Source: Candidatus Sulfuritelmatomonas gaucii (GTDB lineage: Bacteria > Acidobacteriota > Terriglobia > Terriglobales > Acidobacteriaceae). From it: 64,000 bases of DNA. Shown here one piece after another: positions 34,601 to 42,219 of this stretch (its first letter is position 1; each line of letters starts with the position of its first letter). The stretch spans positions 1 to 64,000 of the forward strand of contig OKRB01000130.1 of assembly GCA_900290245.1 (NCBI GenBank), in the 5' to 3' direction. The translations under genes and the position numbers were made by a program. The notes beneath the pieces are model-generated. The model was not told the DNA's origin and did not search any database. It was given only the letters and a program-made list of their open reading frames with translations.

Positions 34601-35262
34601 AGGCCCCCATCCAGGTAAAAGCTGACTTCGGGATTACCGCCGTCGATGGAGCCGTTGATCTGCACGTCAGTAGAAGGCAGGCCGATGACGAAGTTCGGCG
34701 TGCCGCTGGGGTTGCTCTGCTGGCTCATGCTGTTGGCCATCACACCCGGCGTTAGCGACAGCATGGAGTAGGCGTTGCGGTTCACCAGAGGCATGCCAGT
34801 GATTTCAGCAGGCGAAATCGTCCTTCCCAGTTCTGCCGTGGTGGTATCCACCAGCGGCGGCGCCTCAGTCACCGTGACGGTCTGGGTTTGCGCGCCGATC
34901 TCCAACATCACCGCCAATGTCTGCGTCTGATCGACCGTGACCATGATGTTTTTTTGCACAAACGTCTTGAAATTGGCTGCGGTCACCTCCACGGTGTAGT
35001 TCCCCACGGGAAGATAGTCGATGCGGAACTCACCGTATCCGTTGGCAGGCGCTGATCGCGTGAACCCGGTGTTGGTGTTGGTTGCTTTCACGCCTGCCCC
35101 GGAAACCACCGCGTCCTGCGGATCCTTCACTGTTCCCACGATCGAACCGGTGATTTGTTGCGCATACGCCGTCAAGCTGGCGCCGGCAAAGACCAAGAGC
35201 AGCATCAGGCTCCATAAGCCTGCACTGCGAGAAGAGACCTGTGTCGCTTTGTTTGCCCTCAT
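31666..35262 (-). CDS. TonB-dependent receptor, Oar-like, with carboxypeptidase-regulatory domain
   Basis: 1198 residues. The signal peptide ends in ASLTAYAQQ. Next is a carboxypeptidase-like regulatory Ig-fold (ITGSIVGTVKDPQDAVVSGA, about 27-110), then a plug (TDVQINGSIDGGNPEVSFYLDG, EFRVETSDFSAQYGHMSAAVVTAVTKSGTNQFHG) and a long barrel ending in ASSPRVIQVGGRLTF with a terminal Phe. This family is greatly expanded in Acidobacteria and imports carbohydrates or other large ligands. AGGAGG lies 6 nt before the chosen ATG; an upstream in-frame start has none. No SusD-like partner or glycosidase is adjacent. Confidence 0.93.
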   Translation of the reverse strand: MRANKATQVSSRSAGLWSLMLLLVFAGASLTAYAQQITGSIVGTVKDPQDAVVSGAGVKATNTNTGFTRSAPANGYGEFRIDYLPVGNYTVEVTAANFKTFVQKNIMVTVDQTQTLAVMLEIGAQTQTVTVTEAPPLVDTTTAELGRTISPAEITGMPLVNRNAYSMLSLTPGVMANSMSQQSNPSGTPNFVIGLPSTDVQINGSIDGGNPEVSFYLDGGLNINGIRNYGNQLPNPDALEEFRVETSDFSAQYGHMSAAVVTAVTKSGTNQFHGTLFEFNRNTDFNAYNWNAPKDLNGNFIKAPYHRNQFGGVMGGPIKKDKAFFFFSYGGLRQVVGQYVSGGRVPTAAERLGDFTQDLPNPSDSAGKYSYYHSTPFTINNPVTKAHYTGNTNTSSGCPAGGTANNPTNLNCLPPSAEDALAATVMGGKNTNASLPLPNAPLSGSSTNLQWIGYFTGPTDENEYLAKYDQALSDKDHVAATYFFVRTTQNAFGGGNIAPWTINQSYTNQTNANVSDVHTFGPTTANQAWLSYTRAAGGRVNLPTANAGQLGSNYTIQGPSTLPDLNVSGYFHAQDSLAGPVTTSDFYSLRDMVSMTKGKHSLYFGGELALDKGMFVGNLYNYGNFSYASSAPTTTGNALADFYTGMLSSMEQDTPYHTLMSAWHTAVFFQDNYRITPRFTADLGIRWDIDTPPVESSNLTAAFIPSKAALTSNGGVGGTESTVIPNAPAGMFFPGDSGVARGIISTKYHHVAPRIGFAWDPFGDGKTAIRAGAGVFYGTTSGNEWNQPGNANPYAVRQTFGSVRSASDPYNTQMVNGTASSFPSGDPFPYTFNPKSPRFLLPASIESIGTNVQWPYIYQFNLAVQRQLPWQVALTAAYVGTISRDVPTMIDGNYAPYVPGISGENSGSSGTGGYNARRPYDQNATGTGTLGQNIFLITNQTASYHSLQIAAGRPLARNVMVNGYYVWSHAIQSSNESAIGQMTAQDFANLNEERGPMDADRRNIATISGMWNIDYYHGKNFFMKQVVNGWTISPIWVMQSGSPFSVTTGSNKNDDSANANRPDFDTVNPVSAFLDPHRPRAKAAAEWFNTAAFVNNGPGIAGGIGPGGADGNVPRDYLRNPGYRDVDLGLFRDFRFGEGITFQLRGEATNAFNLVSLGGPGGSGPPPTDGAAPSSSGFGVITGASSPRVIQVGGRLTF

Positions 35263-35389
35263 TCTGTCCTCCTGAAGGTTTGCTTGCATATGTTTAGGCA
35301 TCGCCCTTCTGCAGCTTGCGAGCGCGCCCGCCTTTCCTTTTTTACCGCGATGGCCGCGGCATCGATTGCAAATCGCTACACAAACGATT

Positions 35390-35416
35390 GTCTATTGTGT
35401 AACTTGCACAATAGAC
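35390..35416. promoter_or_regulatory. Perfect 10-bp inverted repeat upstream of the TonB receptor
   Basis: GTCTATTGTG (35390-35399) and CACAATAGAC (35407-35416) are perfectly complementary across 7 nt, about 130 bp upstream of the receptor start. AT-rich half-sites of this length suit a LacI/GntR-type operator. No T run follows, so it is unlikely to be a terminator. Confidence 0.5.
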
Positions 35417-35849
35417 GAGCCATTGAGCGAAGTCAACGCAAGCTTGGGACAAATACCGAAGATTGGGTGCCTTTTTCGCGCCCACTCGTAACCTCATCAT
35501 CGCGGGATCGGAAAGAGCCCGGCCCCGCAATGAGCGGATATTCCCCAGATACACCTCTGCTTTGCCATGCGGCTTTGTACCAGCAGCGGTTAGAGGGTTG
35601 GCAAGTGACTTACGGTTTGGCTCATTGGGAGGGTAATTATCTAACTCAAAAAACAATAGTTAGCAATGTTAAACCAGGCTGTGTCAAACGTGCTTGCGGC
35701 GCGTCTCGAAGATCACCGCAGAAGTCTGCGGTCCACACCGCTGATACAGAATTACCTCGCACAGCTCACACAACCTGACTCGTGCCCATCAGCTCACGGT
35801 TCACGCCTTTGGGTGGCATAAGTCGAGCGCCGCATGTTCCAAATCTACG
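35417..35849. other. Gap without recognised genes
   Basis: Between the operator-like palindrome and the DUF5666 gene no coding or structural signal was found. The 35284-35778 open frame is unconvincing in composition and overlaps the palindrome. Confidence 0.4.
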
Positions 35850-36680
35850 TTATTGCGGTGGGGCGATGCCCGGGCCATTCGGTCGCTCGCCGCCCATCAT
35901 CCCACCAACGCTTACGCTGGTGGCTGAAAAAACGCCGTCCTTGACCGCGCCTTCGATGCGCACGGTGTCACCAACCTGAATATCGGCCAGCGTGACGGGT
36001 TCGCGCCGCTTCCGGAACGTTGTGTTCTCGTCGGCCACAGCGACGTGCTGCGCGTTATCCAGTGCGCCCGTGAGTGTGATCATTGCGCCGTCAATCGCCG
36101 TCACTTTGCCCTGTAGCCAGGTCTTCCCGAAATTTGCCTGCATCTCCTGGACCCGTTTCGCGGTTTCCGGGTCAAGCAGCATGATCCGAACCGCGCCTAC
36201 TGACTTGGCCGTGGCGTCGATCTCGCCCGCGGCGCCGATGGCGTCACCTACTTTGATGTCGCTGGCCTTGATTTCTTCAGGAGGATTTCCGCCGTAGCTG
36301 CCACGGCCCGCTCCGCCGCCCGCACCCCCTCCGGCTTCGCCACCACCCGAGCCGCCTGGCCCACGCATGCCTGCAGGTTGTTTCACAATGCGAGTATTTG
36401 CGCTGAAGTGGATAGTGTAGACATCGCCCGTCTCTGTCTTGATCGTGTAGTGATCGGCGGCCACTTCAGTCACGTTTCCCATAACGCCGCGGCCCATCAT
36501 TCCCATGCCTGTACCGCTCATGCCGCCAAACCCTCGGCGGCCGCCATGCTGGCCGTAGCCTCCGCCATTTTCCTGACCGGAGATCTGGCCCGCAGGCGCG
36601 GTTGATCCGGCATCCTGAGCACAGGCTGCAGAGGTGAAAACGGCGGCAACAACGATCGCGAGAAACAGGCGTGACTTCAT
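35850..36680 (-). CDS. Secreted glycine-rich DUF5666-type protein
   Basis: 276 residues. A signal peptide (RLFLAIVVAAVFTSAACAQ) precedes a Gly/Met-rich part (GYGQHGGRRGFGGMSGTGMGMM). Two OB-like DUF5666 repeats then appear, each pairing a G-x-V-x-x-I segment with an exposure to T-x-I: NVTEVAADHYTIKTETGDVYTI and KVTAIDGAMITLTGAL, both followed by KVGDAI or QVGDTVRIEGAV. A second Gly-rich linker separates them. The function of the domain is unknown. The ATG of MKSRLFLAIV with GGAGCTTGCA upstream is preferred. Confidence 0.8.
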   Translation of the reverse strand: MKSRLFLAIVVAAVFTSAACAQDAGSTAPAGQISGQENGGGYGQHGGRRGFGGMSGTGMGMMGRGVMGNVTEVAADHYTIKTETGDVYTIHFSANTRIVKQPAGMRGPGGSGGGEAGGGAGGGAGRGSYGGNPPEEIKASDIKVGDAIGAAGEIDATAKSVGAVRIMLLDPETAKRVQEMQANFGKTWLQGKVTAIDGAMITLTGALDNAQHVAVADENTTFRKRREPVTLADIQVGDTVRIEGAVKDGVFSATSVSVGGMMGGERPNGPGIAPPQ

Positions 36681-36790
36681 TGCAAGCTCCAACGGCATCC
36701 GAAGAACGTCCTATCGCCATAGACGTGAAAGAGCGCCATGAAGTCGACACGTTTGAGGGAAATGGCGCGGCGCTTGACCGGTCGGTCAGC

Positions 36791-37591
36791 CTATTGGCCG
36801 CTCTCTTCGGCGAGGAGCTTCTTGAACCCGGGATCGGCGCTCAGAGCGGCGAACCCTCCATCCGCAGCCACCTGTGTGGGGTCAACGAACCCCTGGTTCA
36901 GAGACATTCGCAGATAGTCAAGAGCGCGATCGATTTGCCCCGTGCGCACGCAGGCCAGCGCCATGAAATAGTTAATCGCGCCGCGTTCGTGCGTTGAGCC
37001 CGAGCTCCCAAGAGTCGGATTGCCGTGCACGTCGAACACACTCGGATCGAGCGCCAAAGCCTGCTCATAGGCCTTTTGGCCCTCCGCGTACCTGTGCTGG
37101 GCGATCAGGCTCGTTCCGAGATTCTTGTAAATCGCCGCAAATTGCGGATCAACACTCAACGCCCTTTCGAAATAGTGATCCGCAGCTCCATACTCCTTTT
37201 TCGACTCGTACAAGGTGGCCAGGTTGTTCAGAACGCTCGGGTCGTTGGGGTTGAGTTTGAGTGATTCGATATAGCAACGAATGGCTTCACTTGTGTTGAA
37301 CATCATCTCGTAAGACATGCCCATCTTGTTCCAGATCTCCACCGTTTTCCGTGGGGACTTGGCGTAAATCTTGATCGCGGTTTCATAGCGTCCGCTGAGC
37401 GCGACCATGTCGCCGATGTCGATGATGGCAAGCTGGGCGGAATCGATGGATGCCGCGGCATCAGGGCCAGTGTCTGACGCAATTTGATCGGAAACCGGCT
37501 TGTGCGCGCCTGCGTGCAGGATTGGAGAGGCGGCCAGGATCACAGCCGCCAGAAATGTTGAGTGACAGAAAGACTCTGTGGGCTTGAACAT
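36791..37591 (-). CDS. Secreted TPR protein, tandem paralogue 3
   Basis: 266 residues with signal peptide (FLAAVILAASPILHAGA). A variable linker follows, then four or five TPR units: LSGRYETAIKIYAKSP, WNKMGMSYEMMFNTSEAIRCYIESLKLNPNDPSVLNNLATLYESKKEYGAADHYFERALSVDP (given in parts by positions 85-150), and AIYKNLGTSLIAQHRYAEG. The C-terminal signature HERGAINYFMALACVRTGQIDRALDYLRMSLNQGF is shared with both upstream paralogues. Likely a periplasmic scaffold. It has its own leader with GGGAGGG before ATG. Confidence 0.85.
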   Translation of the reverse strand: MFKPTESFCHSTFLAAVILAASPILHAGAHKPVSDQIASDTGPDAAASIDSAQLAIIDIGDMVALSGRYETAIKIYAKSPRKTVEIWNKMGMSYEMMFNTSEAIRCYIESLKLNPNDPSVLNNLATLYESKKEYGAADHYFERALSVDPQFAAIYKNLGTSLIAQHRYAEGQKAYEQALALDPSVFDVHGNPTLGSSGSTHERGAINYFMALACVRTGQIDRALDYLRMSLNQGFVDPTQVAADGGFAALSADPGFKKLLAEESGQ

Positions 37592-37690
37592 CTTCCCTCC
37601 CGGAGTGCGAATCGAAGGGGCGACTCGCTGCTCTTACCGCCGGATGCCCTGGGCCCGATCTTGCAATTACAACACCCTGGATATAAAGGA
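37592..37690 (-). promoter_or_regulatory. Conserved leader of TPR paralogue 3
   Basis: On the minus strand the leader holds GTAATTGCAAGATCGGGCC, then a hairpin GAGTCG-CCCCTT-CGATTC (37626 to 37609, with one G-U pair) just before the ribosome site. The same order occurs in the leader of the neighbouring paralogue, with base changes that keep the pairing. Confidence 0.5.
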
Positions 37691-37758
37691 ACGCTAAAGA
37701 AGCCGCCGGCTATACGCCGTACTTGCAGTGAAGAGTCGCGCATAATGCCGGGCTGGCG

Positions 37759-38559
37759 TTACCGGCTGCGCTGCTCGGCCAAAAGCTGTTGGAACTCAGG
37801 ATTGCCGGCTATGTTGGCAAACTGGTTATCTGAGGCAACTTTATCGGGGGTTGCATACCCCTCGTTCAGCGATGAGCGCAGGTACTGCATGGCGCATTCG
37901 ACGCTGCCGGCGCGCGCGCAAGCCGCCGCGATGGAATAGTTCATGGCGCCGCGATCATGGGCCGGAGCGGAATTGTCCGTCTTGGGTTTGTTGTGTGCAC
38001 TGAAGATTGCTGGATCGATCGCCATTGCCTTTGCGTAGGCATCCTGACCTTGCTCGAGCTTCTGTTCTGAAATCAGGATGGTGCCCAGGTTCATATAGGC
38101 GAGTGCAAAATTCGGGTCGAGTTTGAGTGCCTTCCGAACCTCGCGCTCCGCGTCGCCAAACTCCCGCCGCGAGGCGTCGATCGTGGCCAGGTTGTTCAGG
38201 GCCAGCGGATTTTTCGGTTCAAGCTTGAGAGACCGCCTGTAACTGCTCTCCGCTTCTGCGGTATTGTTCATCATCTCGTAAGAGATGCCGATACGATTCC
38301 AGATCACCGCAGTCATTTGTGGTGATTCCGAATATGCCGCAATCGCGGCCTCGTAGCTGCGCTGCGAGAAAAGCGAATCGCCGGTCTCGATGGGCGTGAG
38401 CACGCGGTCAGCCGGCCTCAGCGCAGTGCCTGATGGTGCATCAGTCGACGCGAACGCAGCAACTTGCGTTTGAGCCTGGGCGCTAAGGTTGGGGCAAACA
38501 AACAGAATTACTGTCAGCATCCATGCCGACAGGCAAAGATACCCATTGAGCCTCAACAT
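37759..38559 (-). CDS. Secreted TPR protein, tandem paralogue 2
   Basis: 266 residues, same layout as its neighbours. The signal peptide is WMLTVILFVCPNLSAQA. TPR units run from about residue 60 to 190: LFSQRSYEAAIAAYSESP, WNRIGISYEMMNNTAEAESSY, LNNLATIDASRREFGDAE, and AYMNLGTILISEQKLEQG. The C-terminal part (HDRGAMNYSIAAACARAGSVE) matches paralogues 1 and 3. AGGAGG precedes the ATG. Unlike the others its TPR core has more Glu/Arg, so the copies have diverged for some time. Confidence 0.85.
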   Translation of the reverse strand: MLRLNGYLCLSAWMLTVILFVCPNLSAQAQTQVAAFASTDAPSGTALRPADRVLTPIETGDSLFSQRSYEAAIAAYSESPQMTAVIWNRIGISYEMMNNTAEAESSYRRSLKLEPKNPLALNNLATIDASRREFGDAEREVRKALKLDPNFALAYMNLGTILISEQKLEQGQDAYAKAMAIDPAIFSAHNKPKTDNSAPAHDRGAMNYSIAAACARAGSVECAMQYLRSSLNEGYATPDKVASDNQFANIAGNPEFQQLLAEQRSR

Positions 38560-38665
38560 CTTGCCTCCTGGAGAGTGGATCGAAGGGGCGATCCCGTACT
38601 CCCACCGTCAGATGCTTTCTTGGCCCGATGATGCGATTACAGCATTGAATCAGGGATGAAGGCAA
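38560..38665 (-). promoter_or_regulatory. Conserved leader of TPR paralogue 2
   Basis: It matches the leader of paralogue 3 over about 90 nt: GTAATCGCATCATCGGGCC, then GGATCG-CCCCTT-CGATCC (38594 to 38577), a perfect 6-bp hairpin with the same CCCCTT loop, then the ribosome site. Confidence 0.5.
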
Positions 38666-38738
38666 GAAAAAATACGCTGCCGGGACGGAAAAAGTCGCGT
38701 CAGGAGAAGCAGTGCCTCCCGAACACGCCCAGCTTGGA

Positions 38739-39545
38739 CTACTGGCTGCGCTTGTCTTCTTCTTTCAGAAGCTGCTGAAAGGCCGGATTGTCGCGTAGGC
38801 TGGCGAATTCGGCGTCTGCTGCCACCTTTTTGCGAGTGATAAACCCTTCATCTAACGCCATACGCAGATATTGAAGGGCGCAGTCAGCGTAGCCTGCCCG
38901 CACGCAGCCCAGCGCCATGTAGTAATTCATGGCTCCCCGCTCCTGGACCGAAGCGGGATTCTCAACGGTCGGACTGGAGTGATCAGAGAAGATCTGCGGA
39001 TCGAGGGCGATCGCGCGCTTATAAGCATCCCATCCTCTGTCGTACTTGTGCTCTGCCAGCAGGTTGGTGCCCATGTTCTTGTAGATCAATGCGGACTGCG
39101 CGTCGTACTTGAGCGCTTTGCGGTACATCTTGTCTGCCTGACCGTACTCTTTCAGAGAGGCGTACACCGTGGCCAGATTGTTCAGGACCTGAGAATTGCG
39201 CGCATCGAGCTTGAGAGATTCTTTATAGCAGCGCAGGGCGTCTTTTGAGTTGAACATCATCTGGTAGTCGATGCCCATCTTGTTCCAGAGAGTTGCCGTC
39301 CTTTCCGTCGCCTTTTCGTAGGCAGCAATGGCAGCCTGGTAGCGCTGGCGGGCGGTGAGCGAGTCACCGATTTCCTCAGGGGTCGGTTGTTTTTGTGGCT
39401 GGGGTGTAGCCGTCGAAACCGGCGGCGCCGGACTCTGCGCGGGAGCTGGATTCGTTGCCTGGGAAAGGAGAATGTGCGAACTTCCAAAGAGTGCCGCGAA
39501 GAAGATCAGAAGCCAGAGCCGGCGTTTTGCATCGAATCTACCCAT
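38739..39545 (-). CDS. Secreted TPR protein, tandem paralogue 1
   Basis: 268 residues. The hydrophobic signal is WLLIFFAALFGSSHILL. A Pro-rich linker (NPAPAQSPAPPVSTATPQ) differs from the other two copies. TPR units follow: LTARQRYQAAIAAYEKA, WNKMGIDYQMMFNSKDALRCY, LNNLATVYASLKEYGQADKMY, and IYKNMGTNLLAEHKYDRG. The tail QERGAMNYYMALGCVRAGYADCALQYLRMALDEGF is the family signature. AGGAGGG precedes the ATG. It is the first copy in transcription order and is closest to paralogue 3. Confidence 0.85.
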   Translation of the reverse strand: MGRFDAKRRLWLLIFFAALFGSSHILLSQATNPAPAQSPAPPVSTATPQPQKQPTPEEIGDSLTARQRYQAAIAAYEKATERTATLWNKMGIDYQMMFNSKDALRCYKESLKLDARNSQVLNNLATVYASLKEYGQADKMYRKALKYDAQSALIYKNMGTNLLAEHKYDRGWDAYKRAIALDPQIFSDHSSPTVENPASVQERGAMNYYMALGCVRAGYADCALQYLRMALDEGFITRKKVAADAEFASLRDNPAFQQLLKEEDKRSQ

Positions 39546-39600
39546 GATCCCTCCTGTCGAAAAACCAGGGGGCGAAAGAGCTTTCGCATCGTCCGATTCA
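39546..39600 (-). promoter_or_regulatory. Leader of TPR paralogue 1 with palindromic hairpin
   Basis: GCGAAAG/CTTTCGC (39572-39578 with 39581-39587) forms a 7-bp stem in the leader. A CCCCC tract follows on the minus strand and GAATCGGACGATGC precedes it, recalling the ATCGGGCC-hairpin-CCCC order of the other two leaders. Confidence 0.4.
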
Positions 39601-39838
39601 AATTAAAGCACCGTTGCACTGCAAATACCAGTCCGCTGCCTGGATCGCCGCGTTCGTCGCGAATGCCTGACTACAAGGTGAATAGCCTTGCGCAAACTGA
39701 GCAAAAACTCGATCAAAGCGCCGCAACGCAGCATCCATAGGGTACGGGTCGAACCCAGCCTTGGTTCCGTTGGGGATCCGCCCGATGCACTGATTTTCAT
39801 GACAATGAACTAAACTGACCCGAGATGGGAGGTCCCCA

Positions 39839-41122
39839 TTGAGCACAACCGCTGCCCCGATTCTGCAAACTACACTTGCCAATCGCTTTCGCGCCGCGCG
39901 CCGGCAGACGATGTTCCTGTGCGAGCCGCTCACTCCTGAAGACATGATGGTGCAATCGTGCCCTGAGGCCTCACCCGCCAAATGGCACATTGCGCACACC
40001 ACATGGTTTTTCGAGTCGTTCGTGCTGCGCGAGTTCCTTGCCGGCTATCGGCTCTTTCATCCGGATTTCGAGTGGCTCTTCAACAGTTATTACGAAAGTT
40101 TCTCGCCGTTCCCCGAAAAACGGCTGCGCGCCTCGTTCGCGCGCCCGAGCCTCGAAGAGATTTTGCGCTATCGCGAGCATGTGGATTCAGCCATGGAGCG
40201 GCTGCTTGAATGCGAGCCGGCACCGGAGGCGTTGCGCCGCATCGAGCTGGGAGTCAACCACGAGGAGCAGCACCAGGAACTGCTGCTCACCGACGTCCTC
40301 AATGCGTTCTTCACCAACCCGCTGCGGCCGGAATACAGGGAACAAGGGAACAAGGGAACGAGGGAACGAGGGGAAACGCGGGAGCTGAAGTTTTTGGAGT
40401 TTGCAGGCGGCTTGCGCGAAGCCGGCCATAGCGGCGAAGGCTTCTGCTTCGACAACGAGCTGCCACGTCATCGTGTCTGGCTGGAGCCATTCCGGTCGGC
40501 GAACCGGCTCGTCACCTGCGGTGAGTATGCAGAGTTTATTGCGGACGGTGGCTACCGCAAGCCGGAATACTGGCTTTCGGCCGGATGGGACGCCGTGAAG
40601 ACCAGCAGCTGGGAGGCGCCCCTTTACTGGACGAGGAAAGACGGTGCGTGGAGCATGTTTACCTTGCGGGGTGAGCAGTCTCTCACAAACCTCGAGCAGG
40701 TGCCCGTAAGTCAGGTAAGTTTTTATGAAGCAGACGCTTACGCGCGCTGGGCAGGCCGCCGGCTACCGACCGAATTCGAATGGGAAGCTGCGGCTGAAGG
40801 CCAGGCAGTAGAGGGAAACCTGCTCGATTCCGGGAACCTGATGCCCGAACCTGCGACCAAACTCATGCAAAACCAGGGCCGTGCGCAGCTCCAGTACTAC
40901 GGCGATTGCTGGGTGTGGACCGGCAGCGCTTACCTGGGCTATCCAGGCTTTCGCCCCCTCGATGGCACGCTCGGCGAGTACAACGGTAAATTTATGAGCG
41001 GACAAATGGTGCTGCGCGGCGGATCGTGCGTCACCCCAAGGGCACACATCCGCTCAACCTATCGAAATTTCTTTGCGCCGGAGACCCGCTGGCAATTTTC
41101 TGGCATCCGGCTCGCGTCGTAA
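39839..41122 (+). CDS. egtB: Ergothioneine biosynthesis sulfoxide synthase
   Basis: 427 residues from a TTG start preceded by GGGAGGT. The N-terminal DinB-like part has SPAKWHIAHTTWFFE and GVNHEEQHQELLLTDVL, supplying the iron-binding histidines. The C-terminal FGE-sulfatase domain has VSFYEADAYARWAGRRLPTEFEWE and RGGSCVTPRAHIRSTYRNFF. EgtB joins hercynine to a thiol donor using O2. Between the two domains a purine-rich octamer repeat codes for REQGNKGTRERGETREL, an insertion with no counterpart I know. It pairs with egtD downstream. Confidence 0.93.
   Translation: MSTTAAPILQTTLANRFRAARRQTMFLCEPLTPEDMMVQSCPEASPAKWHIAHTTWFFESFVLREFLAGYRLFHPDFEWLFNSYYESFSPFPEKRLRASFARPSLEEILRYREHVDSAMERLLECEPAPEALRRIELGVNHEEQHQELLLTDVLNAFFTNPLRPEYREQGNKGTRERGETRELKFLEFAGGLREAGHSGEGFCFDNELPRHRVWLEPFRSANRLVTCGEYAEFIADGGYRKPEYWLSAGWDAVKTSSWEAPLYWTRKDGAWSMFTLRGEQSLTNLEQVPVSQVSFYEADAYARWAGRRLPTEFEWEAAAEGQAVEGNLLDSGNLMPEPATKLMQNQGRAQLQYYGDCWVWTGSAYLGYPGFRPLDGTLGEYNGKFMSGQMVLRGGSCVTPRAHIRSTYRNFFAPETRWQFSGIRLAS
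40338..40369 (+). repeat. Octamer repeat inside egtB
   Basis: Four units GGGAACAA, GGGAACAA, GGGAACGA, GGGAACGA run in tandem inside the egtB reading frame. The same kind of unit occurs in reverse orientation at 56385-56420 between genes. Confidence 0.7.
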
Positions 41123-41151
41123 GTCATTCTGCTGCATCCAAGTGAGAGTCC

Positions 41152-42189
41152 ATGAGCGTAGCAGCTTCCCCTGCAACTCTTCCTGTCGTTCCAACTCAAC
41201 CCGGCCTGAAAGCGGGTCATGTTGGGGACTCTGTCGATGAACGCGTCGCCTCCGCTGTCTCGGAGGGCCTGACCCACCGTCCCAGGCGGTTGCCTGCCTG
41301 GCTGTTTTACGATGCAGCGGGATCGCGGCTGTTTGAGGCCATCACCCGCCTGCCCGAATACTACCCGACGCGCACGGAGCGCGGCATTCTGGCGGCGCAC
41401 GCCGGCCATATGATTGCAAACGCGTCAGATGGCGCGCGCCTGCGCATCGCCGAGCTCGGCGCGGGCTCGGCAAACAAGACGCGGCATCTCTTGAAGGCTG
41501 CGGCCGCCAGGCAGAGGACCGTCGTCTACGAGCCGGTCGATGTCTCGGCCAGCGCCCTCAGCACGGCCAGACAGCGAATTGAGCGAGAGCTTCACGGAGT
41601 CTCCGTTGCTCCGCGCGTGATGGATTACACCGATGGCGACGGCGAACGGCTGCATTTTGGTCCCGTTGGCCGCGGCGAGCAGCGCCTCGTTCTCTACATC
41701 GGCTCGAGCATCGGCAACTTTGAACCCCACGAAGCGCAGCGCCTGTTGCGTCGGACGCGCGCTGGCCTAAAGGCAGGTGACAGTCTCCTGCTCGGTGTGG
41801 ACCTTGTGAAGGATGAATCGACGTTGCTCGCCGCTTATGATGATGCAGCGGGTGTAACTGCGGCGTTCAACCGCAATCTGCTTGTGCGTTTGAACCGGGA
41901 TCTGAGTGCGGACTTCGTTCCGGAATCTTTTGCGCATCGGGCGGTATGGAATGCGGTGCAATCACGGATCGAAATGCACCTGGTGAGCCACTCCGCGCAA
42001 AGGGTGCGCCTGGACGCATTGGATTTGACGATCGACTTCGCACCCGGCGAGAGCATCCATACCGAGAACAGCTACAAGTACTCGCCGGGACAGGCGGAAG
42101 CGCTCCTGGCCGAAGCAGGATTCTCCGCGGCCGCTACCTGGACCGACGCGCGCGAGTGGTTTGCCGTGTGCCTGGGACGGGCAGTGTAG
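41152..42189 (+). CDS. egtD: L-histidine N(alpha)-methyltransferase
   Basis: 345 residues, against about 320 usual. The extra length is an N-terminal Ala/Pro-rich leader. RRLPAWLFYDAAGSRLFEAITRLPEYYPTRTERGIL and IAELGAGSANKTRHLL give the SAM- and histidine-binding parts, and LYIGSSIGNF is typical. It trimethylates histidine to hercynine, the substrate of EgtB. It starts 29 nt after egtB and is certainly in the same operon. EgtA, EgtC and EgtE are not nearby, so the thiol donor and lyase step must come from elsewhere. Confidence 0.94.
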   Translation: MSVAASPATLPVVPTQPGLKAGHVGDSVDERVASAVSEGLTHRPRRLPAWLFYDAAGSRLFEAITRLPEYYPTRTERGILAAHAGHMIANASDGARLRIAELGAGSANKTRHLLKAAAARQRTVVYEPVDVSASALSTARQRIERELHGVSVAPRVMDYTDGDGERLHFGPVGRGEQRLVLYIGSSIGNFEPHEAQRLLRRTRAGLKAGDSLLLGVDLVKDESTLLAAYDDAAGVTAAFNRNLLVRLNRDLSADFVPESFAHRAVWNAVQSRIEMHLVSHSAQRVRLDALDLTIDFAPGESIHTENSYKYSPGQAEALLAEAGFSAAATWTDAREWFAVCLGRAV

Positions 42190-42219
42190 CGAATACTCCT
42201 GCGGGAGCCGCTGGTCACG

